Positions 9,844-17,913 of a stretch of 17,913 bases of DNA are shown here, in pieces; position 1 is the stretch's first letter, and each line of letters starts with the position of its first letter. The DNA lies in contig LSSN01006050.1 in NCBI GenBank assembly GCA_001970855.1, forward strand, positions 1-17,913. The letters are read 5' to 3'. The notes under the pieces are model-generated. The model searched no databases, was not told the DNA's origin, and saw only the letters and a program-made list of their open reading frames with translations. The position numbers were made by a program, and so were the translations under genes. The stretch is from Smittium culicis (lineage: Eukaryota > Kickxellomycota > Harpellomycetes > Harpellales > Legeriomycetaceae).

Positions 9844-9982
9844 ATAACAGGTCTTTTTAGTATTCTTTTTTTAAAGGGCGAAAGGATAAAATTAACAAAA
9901 AAAAGCAGAAAAAGCGAGATAAAAGAGTAGTGAAAAAAAAGAACTTAATTAGGTAGAGTTTTACTAGTAGAAACGGATGTCA
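9674..9982 (-). promoter_or_regulatory. Cluster of TGACAT/TGACGC half-site-like motifs upstream of the bZIP gene
   Basis: ATGTCA occurs at 9674, 9730, 9807 and 9977, and GCGTCA at 9761, all in the same orientation. On the coding strand these read TGACAT and TGACGC. TGAC is the core half-site bound by many bZIP proteins, so the cluster could serve autoregulation. This is inference: no palindromic TGACGTCA or TGACTCA is present, and most motifs sit inside a tandem repeat and so are not independent. Confidence 0.3.
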
Positions 9983-9990
9983 AAAGAGGG

Positions 9991-10859
9991 ATAGATTACA
10001 AGAAAATTATTTATTCAAATTTGTAATATGGGACTCCAATTAATAATTCGATAATAAAAATCAATTAGCGAATATTTGGTAAACTACAGCCAATTAATTT
10101 TTTGGGTATATTTTTTTTATAGCTGCCAAAAAAAATATAAAAATGAAATTAAAAAAATAACGGATTCGGGTTTGGATATGAAATCGAGATTCATAATTTT
10201 TACACACTTAATAATATTTATTTAAAGAACATTAAGTATATAAAAAAAACTTTCTCATACACACTACTCCACTTACATCAAAAAAGCTGAGATTTGGCCT
10301 CGATAAAAAGAAAAAGTCTATTAAAGCATAGGTAAATTATGTACCAAATGATTTATTTTTAACATTTGCAGTTAGCCCGCTCTAATTTAGATACAAGGAT
10401 TACAAGTCACACCAAGTAAAATAAAGATAGTGGATTCCAAGTCACATATAGTAGTTAAATTCAAGTCAGTCGATTGCTTTTTTTTTTTTTCAAGGGTGCA
10501 TGAGCGATTTAGTGGAAGATATTTGGGACATGATTTAATATCTGATTTATTGGATCCCCTAACATGATTCAAAGCCAATAAAAACGTTATATTTGAGCCT
10601 TTAAATTGATTATCCAATTGAATTTCGCTATAGTAATAATGAGAACAAAAAAAACAAATAAAAAGCTAAAAGTTAAGGTACATAATTATTTATGATCAAT
10701 GGTGAGCGAATCGGGAAATTATCAGTGAAAATACAAACTTTCACGCAGAAAAATAAACCGTGGAAAATATGGCATAATTAATACAAAATGCCCGTAGACG
10801 CGCTTTTTGGCCTATTACCTGAACCCAATTACTTAATCCGTATATCTATGGCAGCTTTC
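9991..10859. other. AT-rich non-coding stretch, no gene seen
   Basis: There are only short open stretches with no recognisable product. One of about 76 codons on the minus strand (10617-10387) includes the T13 run at 10478-10490 read as lysines and shows no family resemblance. No RNA gene fold was found by eye. Confidence 0.55.
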
Positions 10860-11052
10860 TTAAATCTTATCCATGCTGTAGTCTGTATAATCTACATAGC
10901 CTAGCCAATAATTACAGCTTAAAAGGCTAAATTACGAAACTTAAAAAATTACTGGTGAATGTTTCATAATAGCAAAAAGATATTTTGTTTACAATATAGT
11001 AATTGATCAATAGTTATGATTATAAAAAAACTATTGGATGGGAAAGAGCTAA
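10860..11052 (+). mobile_element. Family 1 MITE, copy E (degraded)
   Basis: The element spans 10864-11048 (185 bp). It is flanked by TTAA (10860-10863) and CTAA (11049-11052, decayed). The right end TTGGATGGGAAAGAG matches TTGGACGGGAAAGGG of copy A. The left part GCTGTAGTCTGTATAATCTACATAGCCTAGCCAAT matches GCAGTAGACTATTTTGGATCTACCAAGTATAGCCAAT of copy C with gaps. Same orientation as A, B and C. This is the most diverged clear copy. Confidence 0.6.
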
Positions 11053-11447
11053 TATAGATTTTAAATTATATTAATCACTGGATATTCATAATCAATTAAT
11101 ATAAAAAGTTCGAGTTAATGGCGCGCACAGAAATTGATAGTTTGCCAATATGAATCTGAAATATCATTGAAGCACATTAAGATTCCTTCATGTATTTTAA
11201 TCGAGGAAAGGAGATAATGTCCATCTATTGGATATAAGCTATCAACAACGTTTGGCTGCAGTTTTTATGCCTTTAGATTTTTTGGGCTTTCTCGCATATA
11301 TAATTATATCTTCATATCCAATTGAGAGCGGAAATCAAATGCTTTTATAGATTAAATCTTTTACATTATGTTATTTTGTAAAGTTTATATATAGCAAATA
11401 CGGCGTATTATTATTCATTTAAGTAATTTATGTCTATTAGGTTTTGA

Positions 11448-12079
11448 TCAGTAACTGTACCGGCGAATAGCCGATGAGCAAAAAAAGATCATAGATTTCC
11501 GGTATCTGCTAGCCTTCGAATGAGCACTCACCTCTTCTACTGCTTGTACACTTATAGGTGCAATATAGATCCGGCGTGTGACTGTTGTAAATTGCAATTC
11601 GCCAGCATAATATTGCGCTTGAATTAAACTGGTTTTTTTATGGGATGCGAATGCGCACAAGAGAAGTATATTGGCTTGTATCACCAGCTGGAATAAGTTG
11701 CTTAAATTATTCCTCAAATAAAGTGCCTGATTATCAAACCATGCCGATTAGAGACTGCCCATTGGCTAGTACAGCATTGATCATATCAATGCGTTTTCTT
11801 GGTACATAGGAGGCCCTCGCTCCCGCTTACCAATAAATTCTTGGCTGGCAAAAAACTCCCCATCTACTTAACCAAAAAAATGGATTAGTAGCTTAGTACC
11901 ATCACCTCTGTCAATTGAACGCTAGCTGCTGCTATAACTTTGGGAGAGTTAAAGAAATGAACTAGGTAGACGATTTGATGAAATCGGTAAATCAATATTT
12001 TATGAATTTCGTTTTCCATAATTCTTGTCGATACCACACTCAGCAAAAAATATAAACCCATCTGCTTAGGGTCCTTCAA
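11448..12079 (-). pseudogene. Possible gag-like remnant of an LTR-type retroelement
   Basis: The region is less AT-rich than its flanks and has longer open stretches on the minus strand, in shifting frames. One piece contains KDPKQMGLYFLLSVV and later HFFNSPKVIAAA. This recalls the pattern of Ty3-like gag proteins, where a segment like IxDxKQKxxxLLSxxG is followed some 40-50 residues later by a HFxPxPxVIA-like block. A second piece (AWFDNQALYLRNNLSNLFQ, around 11740-11680) is also protein-like. No protease, RT, integrase or LTR is seen. This rests on memory of family patterns without an alignment and could be wrong. Confidence 0.28.
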
Positions 12080-12877
12080 TTATCGCATCATATAAAATAT
12101 CTATAAATAAACCGAATGAGCCTGCCAAATGTGGACATTTACCATAAAATCAACCAAAGCCCGATGTATAATTTTGTTATTTCGTGCTCCTATGCAATCA
12201 ATCATTATTTCCAATCAATTATTTTTGCCAATTTAAATTCGGGGTCATGTTGTACGCTTATATAATCTACTAGTTGCACGCCCTGCGCTATTATCCAACG
12301 ATCTGTATTCCTTATGCCCGTATTGGCTTCTAGTAATTTTACGACTTTACCTCTCTACGCATTCGCTATTTATCTATTCTTTATGCCTCCTGCACCTATC
12401 ATTTCTCTTTGAGTTCTATAATTCGGGCTTTGTGCTACTAACTTTCCTGCTTTAAATGAAAATGAGAATTCCGAATGATTGCCATTTCAGGAACTTTTTT
12501 AAATTATCGAGATGACCTGGCACTATTTCCTAAAAAAATATCGCATCATTTCTTATTTTTATCTTTTAAAGTTTTGCTCTGCCTTTTAAAGTTGACTAAA
12601 ATTAATCAAAAAATAGGCGTATATTTCAATATTATATAATACTTTGTCGTTGATTACGTGTCTCCTCACGTTTCACCATATTCATAATCACCATCTATAT
12701 TCTCTTTTAGTAACCTATCTTTTATATTTATTCATACTACTTCGACTCTGTATCTATACTCTGTTATTAATTCCTGATATTGGCGCCAATTCATTCTTAT
12801 CCCGTTTCCAAAAAAATATCCCGGCTTTTAACCTTTCCAATAGTGTACTTATCCCGTCCACTAATCAATACAAATAC
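12080..12877. other. Non-coding stretch, pyrimidine-rich on the plus strand
   Basis: From about 12240 on, the plus strand is rich in C and T. A plus-strand open stretch at 12644-12898 is Leu/Ile/His/Tyr-rich low complexity and runs into the minisatellite, so it is not called a gene. The part at 12250-12480 is slightly less AT-rich and may belong to the same decayed retroelement as 11448-12079, but I recognise nothing in it. Confidence 0.5.
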
Positions 12878-13168
12878 ACACCTACAACTGCGCTATAATG
12901 CTCGATTTGACCCTTTCCCGTCGAACCCTCTTTAAAACGCAGAATTTAATGATTCGTTTATGATTTATAAGTAAAATTATTATTCGATCTCATTATTCAA
13001 TATACCAATAATTCTTAAGGCCTGTAATTAAAGTATTTTAATTTAATACAGTAGGCTATATTTGGTAGATCAAAAATATCCTACCACCCGTAAAAAGGTT
13101 AAACTCCTAAAACTACACTATAATACTCGGTTTAAACACCTAAAACTGCACTATAATACTCGTTTTAA
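12878..13168 (+). repeat. 33-bp minisatellite interrupted by a MITE
   Basis: Three 33-bp units follow the pattern ACACCTAAAACTGCACTATA..., ending in TTTAA. Unit 0 is 12878-12910 (ending TTGA), unit 1 is 13103-13135 and unit 2 is 13136-13168. Units 1 and 2 are adjacent and differ at only a few positions. Unit 0 is separated from unit 1 by exactly one family 1 MITE. A decayed partial unit (ACGCTATAATACG) may lie near 13247. No coding role is apparent. Confidence 0.85.
12907..13102 (-). mobile_element. Family 1 MITE, copy D (reverse orientation, inserted in a minisatellite)
   Basis: The element runs 12911-13098 (188 bp), flanked by TTGA (12907-12910, decayed TTAA) and TTAA (13099-13102). The left end is CCCTTTCCCGTC. 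The right end, reverse-complemented, is CCTTTTTACGGGTGGTAGG, continuing into TTTTTGATCTACCAAATATAGCC, which matches the left part of copy C. It is therefore inverted relative to copies A, B, C and E. It splits a 33-bp minisatellite exactly at the TTAA of a unit junction. Confidence 0.8.
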
Positions 13169-13428
13169 TTATCTGCAACAGCATATAAATAAATGCTTAT
13201 GTTTACACATAAAATTTTCTAACCATTTCAATTTTCCATAAATACGCTATAATACGTATATACAACTTACCCTCAATCCAAACCATCAATTATCACGCCA
13301 GATTTCCTTCAATTTTCTCACCCAATGATTTACCTCCTTGAATTCTCCATATCTATTTTCCCCCTTCCTTATCAACCCTTTTATTGTTCTCTCATCTCGT
13401 TATAGACTAAATCAACCACTCCTGTCTA

Positions 13429-13624
13429 TATGGGATACTCTTAGGAAAATCGGAACTTTTTTTCTAAGAAATCCTATTTGCTTATTTAAATTGGTTAATG
13501 TTATTGGCTGTATAGCATAAGCCATTCGATGATTTTTTTCAAATCAAATCTAAAATGCAGGCAACGCTTATGAGTAGGAAAAACTTCATAGGAAAAGTTC
13601 CGCTCCTCATAATAATCTCCCATA
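13429..13624 (+). mobile_element. Family 2 MITE, complete copy (TA-flanked)
   Basis: The element spans 13431-13622 (192 bp). The left end is TGGGATACTCTTAGGAAAATC; the right end, reverse-complemented, is TGGGAGATTATTATGAGGAGC, and both arms continue to GGAAC. It is flanked by TA on each side (13429-13430 and 13623-13624), extendable to ATAT. The interior contains GGTTAATGTTATTGGCTGTAT, shared with the family 2 copy at 17293. A TA target with inverted ends would suit Tc1/mariner-type elements, but the superfamily is not established. An open stretch across it is not a gene. Confidence 0.68.
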
Positions 13625-13797
13625 TTCACAAAACTAAAATATCCCCGTAAATAATTTACCTCTTACCAAACATCCCCTAAATAACCCCCAGTAATAATTG
13701 TGCTTTCTGTATACGCTTAATTTTAATTTCCGCTTCTAAAATTCCCCCTCCCTTAATATATCACACACAAAACTATTTTATACAAAAAAAATTTTCT

Positions 13798-13994
13798 TTA
13801 ACTCTTTCACGGGCAGTAGACTATTTTGGATCTACCAAGTATAGCCAATTGTCCTCAATTATAATTCCTTAATCCTGAGGCATTATGAATTATTGGCCTG
13901 TTGTATAATTACAGCAAATAATAAATTTACTTATAAATCTTAAACGAATCATAAATTTAATTTTTTTAATGATTGTTTGACAGGAAAGGGTTAA
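13798..13994 (+). mobile_element. Family 1 MITE, copy C
   Basis: The element spans 13802-13990 (189 bp) between perfect TTAA copies (13798-13801 and 13991-13994). The left end is CTCTTTCACGGGCAGTAG; the right end, reverse-complemented, is CCCTTTCCTGTCAAACAAT. The interior GGATCTACCAAGTATAGCCAATTGT and the later CAGCAAATAATAAATTTACTTATAAA align with copies A and B at the same spacing. Same orientation as A, B and E. Confidence 0.8.
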
Positions 13995-15245
13995 TAATTA
14001 GATTTATTTATAAGGTTATTCTTTAGTGGATTTTAAGCTAGCTTCGGTCTTTAGAAAGTCCTGATAATTCCCCCCTTAATTATATATTTGCTTTAATATG
14101 CATCATCTTTTTTAGGTTTTATTTTCAATGTATTTAGACTAATCGCGCACCGTCACCCCAGCTCTACTTAAAATTCAATATATTTTTAAAAATTATTTTT
14201 CTTCAAAAAACTCCGCTCTTTAAATAGAATCTCTCATCTATACTGAATCTCTAAATTCCAGTTATCTCTTTTACAATTTTGTTCCAAAGATCAATTAACA
14301 ATATTTCTCATTTTTTATACAGGTTAACTAAAATCCTTCAATCACATCATTTATATATACATATTTCTTACTTTTAAACTGAATAAAATTTCTCTTTCGG
14401 ATATATATTGACTTTATCTTAACATTCCCTTCACCAAAAATTATACATCTAGATCTTATTTTCACGGGTGAATTTTCTTAAATATTAAATGTTTTGATTA
14501 AAACATGACATTTCTATCTCCTCGTACTCACCCCCCCCCTCCCACTTTCACATTCAAGTCACACCATTTTTTTAAATCTTCAAATATTAGCAATTATATA
14601 TTCTCGCCCAATTGCACTCCATCTATCTTATTGCAATAAAGAATTTCGCTTATTTTTTTTTAGCCTTAATTTGAATTTACCACCGAATAAAATTCCCCTG
14701 CTATTATATCAATATAATAGAAAAAAAAGTACAAATCATCATAAAATAACTGTTATGAAATGTTTAATCTGATCAAAACCCTTACGTGATTTAATATCAT
14801 ATTTCTTAATAATTCAAGTTCCCTCTATGTAATCAATTAAACATCCCAATACATTATTATCTGTAATTATCTGATATTAATCGTATTTGACCTAGATACA
14901 AACAAAAAAAAAACACATCTTACAAATATATCTGCAAAGTTTATAACTACTAATATCAAATAAACTAATATATTATAATCATTACCGGCCTTTTATGCGC
15001 TATCAAAAAACTTGATACATTCAAAGGCAATAGTCTTGTATTAACCGTATAATAGCTCAGCTTACAAATACTAAAGCTTACAAATAATCTATCTTAATTA
15101 ATAATCTTATAACTGTAAACTTTTTAAATCTTGTTTACATTTTATCATAATATAAAATTTTTTTATTCAAGTTAAATATAATGAACACTTTAACGTTTTT
15201 TATACTCAATATTCTACTATTAACTTCAATTGATGCTTAATATCG
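13995..15245. other. AT-rich non-coding stretch, no gene seen
   Basis: Frequent stops in all frames. The plus strand remains pyrimidine-rich up to about 14700. It contains C9TC3 at 14531-14543 and scattered A-runs. No RNA gene, repeat family member or protein resemblance was found by eye. Confidence 0.55.
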
Positions 15246-15318
15246 CTATAAATTCTTGTTTTTTTCTTTTTTTTTTTTTTTTTGTCTCGGAGAGTTTATT
15301 AAACTATAAATTCTTGTT
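15246..15318 (-). mobile_element. Tiny retroposed insertion with poly(A) tail and 15-bp target duplication
   Basis: CTATAAATTCTTGTT occurs at 15246-15260 and again at 15304-15318, identical over 15 bp. Between them lie 43 bases: a T-tract with one C (15261-15283), then GTCTCGGAGAGTTTATTAAA. On the minus strand this reads target duplication, TTTAATAAACTCTCCGAGAC, poly(A), target duplication. That is the signature of LINE-mediated insertion of a copy truncated to its last 20 bases. The same 20-base end occurs ahead of another poly(A) at 16791-16826. Confidence 0.8.
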
Positions 15319-16598
15319 ATTAGAGATTTTATATTTAGCTGATCCTCTTCATATACCGGATTATATCAAACCCGAAGATATAAATACAAATTTAAAATAT
15401 TTAAAATTGAAGTATTAATTGCATTTAATAACCCATTAAAATCAAAACAAATTTTATATTTGTTATATTTTTTCTTTTTATCATTTATTAAAAACATTTA
15501 CCTTACTCGAGAAAGTAATGTCTTACAGATCAAATTACCTTGCTTCCCAGGTGTACAAAACTAACACATCCTCTTTGTCGATTATATTTATATAATTCCG
15601 TGAAATATCCTTGTAAATAACTTGGAACTGATTCGCATCAAGAAATTGATACCATAAATCTTGGAGGGTGAAACGAGAGAGATTATATCAAAATTATTTA
15701 ATCTAGTTTATTAAACAGTAAACTTTTTCATAAACAATTTGAAGTTATTGCACTTTAAATTTCAAAAATCATACCTTTATAACAAAAAATGGTATACAAC
15801 ATAGTTAATGGTGACTTAAGCGGTTGATATTTCGTTTTTTTTTATTTTTTAAATATATATTTAAATGTTAAAGGACCATACCGATTCTATTTTGTAAATT
15901 ACTCTATTATGTTTTCACCATCAACCTGTATAAGCCGATCAGGAAATTCTAAAAATAAAAAGATAGCATTTATACTATATTTCTATGGATCTAAATAAAC
16001 CGTAAGTTATTATATCTTTCTTTCTAATCATTACAAGCTATTCTTTTCTTTTCTTTCTTTTCTTATCAGAGTCCACATTTAACATTACTATTTTAGTATA
16101 CTAACTGAATAAAGATTAATACGAATTTACTTTTTTTTTCTCTCACAAGAGCGTATGATAACCATAATTTTCAATTTTATATAAGCCGTGTATATCAGAA
16201 TAATCACTTTATTTCAAAATCTTTTTTCGCAATTCATTTTATTTTTCACCACATTTTAATGTCAGTTCACAACTCTTAGTTCATAAATAAACTAAAATTT
16301 TCATTTTTACTAGATTATTATTATCAATTAACAACATATTTTGATATATTCCCAACTCATAAAGTACTTGAAAACATAAAATTCGTTCTTTTTTTAGTTC
16401 GATTCTACCTAGATTTCAGAGCATAAAAATAAATTAAATAAACTAATTTATTTTTATATAGAATGCATTATAGCAACAAAAAAATTTATAGATGCTATTT
16501 ACAAACTCGGTTTTTTATTTTCATAGTATAATATTTTTGATTGAGGCTAAACTAAACACTAAGATTATTGAAAAATTCTATTTTTACACTTTTATTCT
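15319..16598. other. AT-rich non-coding stretch, no gene seen
   Basis: No open frame of note and no recognisable RNA gene. A (TTTTC)n microsatellite lies at 16041-16067. A B-box-like string GTTCGATTCTACC near 16398 lacks a tRNA fold around it. Confidence 0.55.
16041..16067 (+). repeat. (TTTTC)n-type microsatellite
   Basis: About five imperfect TTTTC/TTTC units in a row. Simple-sequence DNA with no other signal attached. Confidence 0.75.
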
Positions 16599-16602
16599 TT
16601 AA

Positions 16603-16826
16603 CCCTTTCCGGAGCCAACGCTCTTATAAGTATTTAAAAATCATAGCTGTTCAAGTCTCCCTTGAACCAATAACCAATGAGTATGGAGCTGCTAGAGCGG
16701 CGGAGGGGGATCAGTTGGGAATTTATTTCTTGAATATTTTTTTAACTTTTTAAAAATTTTTTAATAGTTTTTTGTATACTTTCAAACGATTTTTAATAAT
16801 CTCTCCGAGGCTAAAAAAAAAAAAAA
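16603..16826 (+). mobile_element. Possible retroposed element ending in poly(A), with a GC-richer core
   Basis: The segment ends TTTTTAATAATCTCTCCGAGGCT followed by A14 (16813-16826). This end sequence matches the 20-base body of the small insertion at 15284-15303, so it is probably the 3' end of a repeat family. Upstream, 16648-16721 is clearly less AT-rich than its surroundings and holds a perfect 7-bp hairpin, GTTCAAG-TCTCC-CTTGAAC (16649-16667). GTTCAAGTCTC resembles a pol III B box, but no tRNA fold or A box was found. The 5' limit is a guess set at CCCTTTCCGG (16603), and no clear target duplication was found. Confidence 0.4.
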
Positions 16827-17240
16827 CATTATAAATCTATTACCCAATATTTATTATTAGATTGATATATATTACTAACCAATAATTTATCAGCATGTCA
16901 TTTGGTTGCTCAAAAAAAGCCAACTGCTCAGAAATGGCTAATTTTGTGAGATTCTGCCTCTCAGAACTTTATATTAACAAGCTAACTTAAAAAATAATAA
17001 ATTTTTGATCACAAAGTATTCACTTGGTTTAAATAAGAGTATTCAACTTATATCTGGATTTGTGGTTATTTTATGAGAATATGACTTGTTCTCGATATTC
17101 TCTTCAGAGGATATCACGCCATTTAAATAATATAAATGATATATTTGATCATGATAAGCACTTTTCAAAGGAAAATTTCTTGGAAAAAGTACGCTTTTCC
17201 GAGCTTAATAAATAAAAAAAACTTGGCTTATAAATTAGTA
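16827..17240. other. AT-rich non-coding stretch, no gene seen
   Basis: No protein-like frame and no recognisable repeat. A short inverted repeat around 17178-17200 (GGAAAAAGTACGCTTTTCC) is the only structure noticed. Confidence 0.5.
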
Positions 17241-17718
17241 GAGGGATTCTGAACAAAGGGAACTCCTTGTTTCATGTAAGTTCATTATCATATGGGAGAT
17301 TCTGAACGAAGAGAGCACTTAGTTGCAGTTTAATGTTATTGGCCTGTATAATCACTTTTTGCAAGTATAATTGGAGGAGCAAGAAAGGCATTTTGGTTTT
17401 TCTATTTCTTCGTTACAATTTAAAATTTTTATTTGCTATAAAAGTAAAATCTTCTACTCATTGGCCGTTTATTTTTTATGCGATTTTATGCACTGAAACT
17501 CTTTATGTTATAAAATGACCTCTTCATAAAGAATCACCCATATTAAGTCAGTAGCTTTCAATACTATTGGAGGTTTGAAAAAGTACTTTAGTTTTTCTAT
17601 TGGTTTCTTTCATTATTAAACTTTAATTTGTTAATTTATTGGATATTAACTAAAAAATTAATATTATACAATGTAACACTTTTCACAATAAAATGGCTCC
17701 CTCATAAAGAATCCTCCA
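17241..17718 (+). mobile_element. Family 2 MITE (outer copy), split by a second family 2 copy
   Basis: The left end is GAGGGATTCTGAACAAAGGGA (17241 on). The right end, reverse-complemented, is GGAGGATTCTTTATGAGGGAG. Removing the inner element (17293-17540) leaves about 230 bp whose parts align with the inner copy. TTGGAGG lies ~78 bases from the left end in both, followed by a related stretch (GTACTTTAGTTTTTCTATTGG against GGCATTTTGGTTTTTCTATTT). The 3' parts match as AAAATGGCTCCCTCATAAAGAATC against AAAATGACCTCTTCATAAAGAATC. Flanks are too A/T-rich to prove the target duplication. Confidence 0.62.
17291..17542 (+). mobile_element. Family 2 MITE (inner copy), TA-flanked
   Basis: The element spans 17293-17540 (248 bp). 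The ends are TGGGAGATTCTGAACGAAGAG and, reverse-complemented, TGGGTGATTCTTTATGAAGAG, identical at about 16 of 21 positions. TA flanks both sides (17291-17292, 17541-17542), extendable to ATAT. The interior contains TTTAATGTTATTGGCCTGTATAAT, shared with the copy at 13431. It carries a short open stretch with no protein resemblance, so it is non-autonomous. Confidence 0.72.
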
Positions 17719-17819
17719 AATAATTAGCAGAAATGTGGTGCGGTGTGCAACAAGCTCATTGGTACATTAAAAAATATCAATTGTTTAAAATCATTTTTAT
17801 TTTATAATTGGTGGCTGTT

Positions 17820-17913
17820 TGTCACGCCCTATTTTTTCCTTAACTTTTTTTCACACCTTGAAGAAAGATACCTCCTAAGAGTGAAATACCTTGCCGTGGT
17901 TTAGGGGCTTAAG
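17820..17913 (+). mobile_element. Possible 5' leader of a non-LTR element running off the right edge
   Basis: The window ends with a less AT-rich segment including GAAATACCTTGCCGTGGTTTAGGGGCTTAAG. From memory, CCTTGCCGTGGTTTG(A/G)GGGGCTT-like sequence occurs in the leader of RTE-type non-LTR elements common in arthropod genomes. The match is short and recalled, not searched, and nothing coding is visible before the edge. A tRNA A-box reading (TGGTTTAGGGG) is the alternative; the rest of any tRNA would be off-window. Confidence 0.25.

Larger units (their letters stand above)
9116..9990 (-). promoter_or_regulatory. Upstream/5' UTR region of the bZIP gene, pyrimidine-rich on the coding strand
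   Basis: The plus strand here is strikingly purine-rich (long A/G stretches such as AAAAGCAAGAAAAGGGA), so the coding strand is C/T-rich. Pyrimidine-rich tracts upstream of start codons are common in fungal promoters and 5' UTRs. There is no recognisable protein-coding sequence. The tract contains G11 at 9363-9373 and the ATGTCA array at 9674-9982. I could not identify a convincing TATA box or transcription start. Confidence 0.5.

Noticed and set aside
12644..12898. Plus-strand open frame of 84 codons, Leu/Ile/His-rich
   Set aside because: The composition simply reflects the pyrimidine-rich strand. It ends inside the minisatellite and has no start context or domain.
15230..15418. Plus-strand open frame of 62 codons
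   Set aside because: It is made by reading through the T-tract of the small retroposed insertion as phenylalanines.
16603..16616. TTAACCCTTTCCGG as a sixth family 1 MITE
   Set aside because: No inverted partner end occurs within several hundred bases and the interior does not clearly align with copies A-E.
17333..17518. Plus-strand open frame of 61 codons
   Set aside because: It lies wholly within the inner family 2 MITE and is not shared as an open frame by the other copies.

Overview
This is a very AT-rich eukaryotic window with one convincing host gene, surrounded by decayed transposable elements and non-coding DNA. There is no operon-like packing. The gene is a split bZIP gene with a short GT-AG intron, Asn/Gln/Ser-rich low-complexity protein sequence and a pyrimidine-rich upstream region on its coding strand. 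These traits fit a fungus, perhaps an AT-rich early-diverging one. That is inference only, because no rRNA, mitochondrial or taxon-specific gene is present.

Layout. Positions 1-3508 (minus) hold a broken non-LTR retrotransposon that runs off the left edge. Its ORF1 carries a CCHC zinc knuckle, and its ORF2 starts with an APE-type endonuclease followed by the N-terminal part of a reverse transcriptase. Both ORFs carry several stops and frameshifts. Positions 3509-7700 have no recognisable gene. They contain a possible poly(A)-tailed insertion (4154-4940) and several miniature inverted-repeat elements (MITEs), one nested in another. Positions 7729-9115 (minus) hold the bZIP transcription factor gene. 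Upstream of it (9116-9990) is a tract that is purine-rich on the plus strand and contains a short tandem array of ATGTCA-type sites. Positions 10860-17718 are mostly non-coding, with more MITEs, a 33-bp minisatellite, a possible gag-like remnant and a tiny retroposed insertion with a clear target duplication. The last ~95 bases may be the leader of another non-LTR element on the plus strand.

Main result of the hunt. Two families of short non-autonomous DNA transposons are recognisable by comparing the window with itself. Family 1 (~185-190 bp) has CCCTTTC-type ends inside TTAA target sites, which looks piggyBac-like, and is present in five copies. Family 2 (~190-250 bp) has TGGG(A/T)GATT-type ends, probably in TA targets, and is present in about four copies. 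Three nesting events are visible: family 1 into family 2, family 2 into family 2, and family 1 into a minisatellite whose neighbouring unit preserves the empty TTAA site. I saw no CRISPR array, defence system, biosynthetic cluster or other clearly new system. The interest lies in the repeats and in possible regulation of the bZIP gene.
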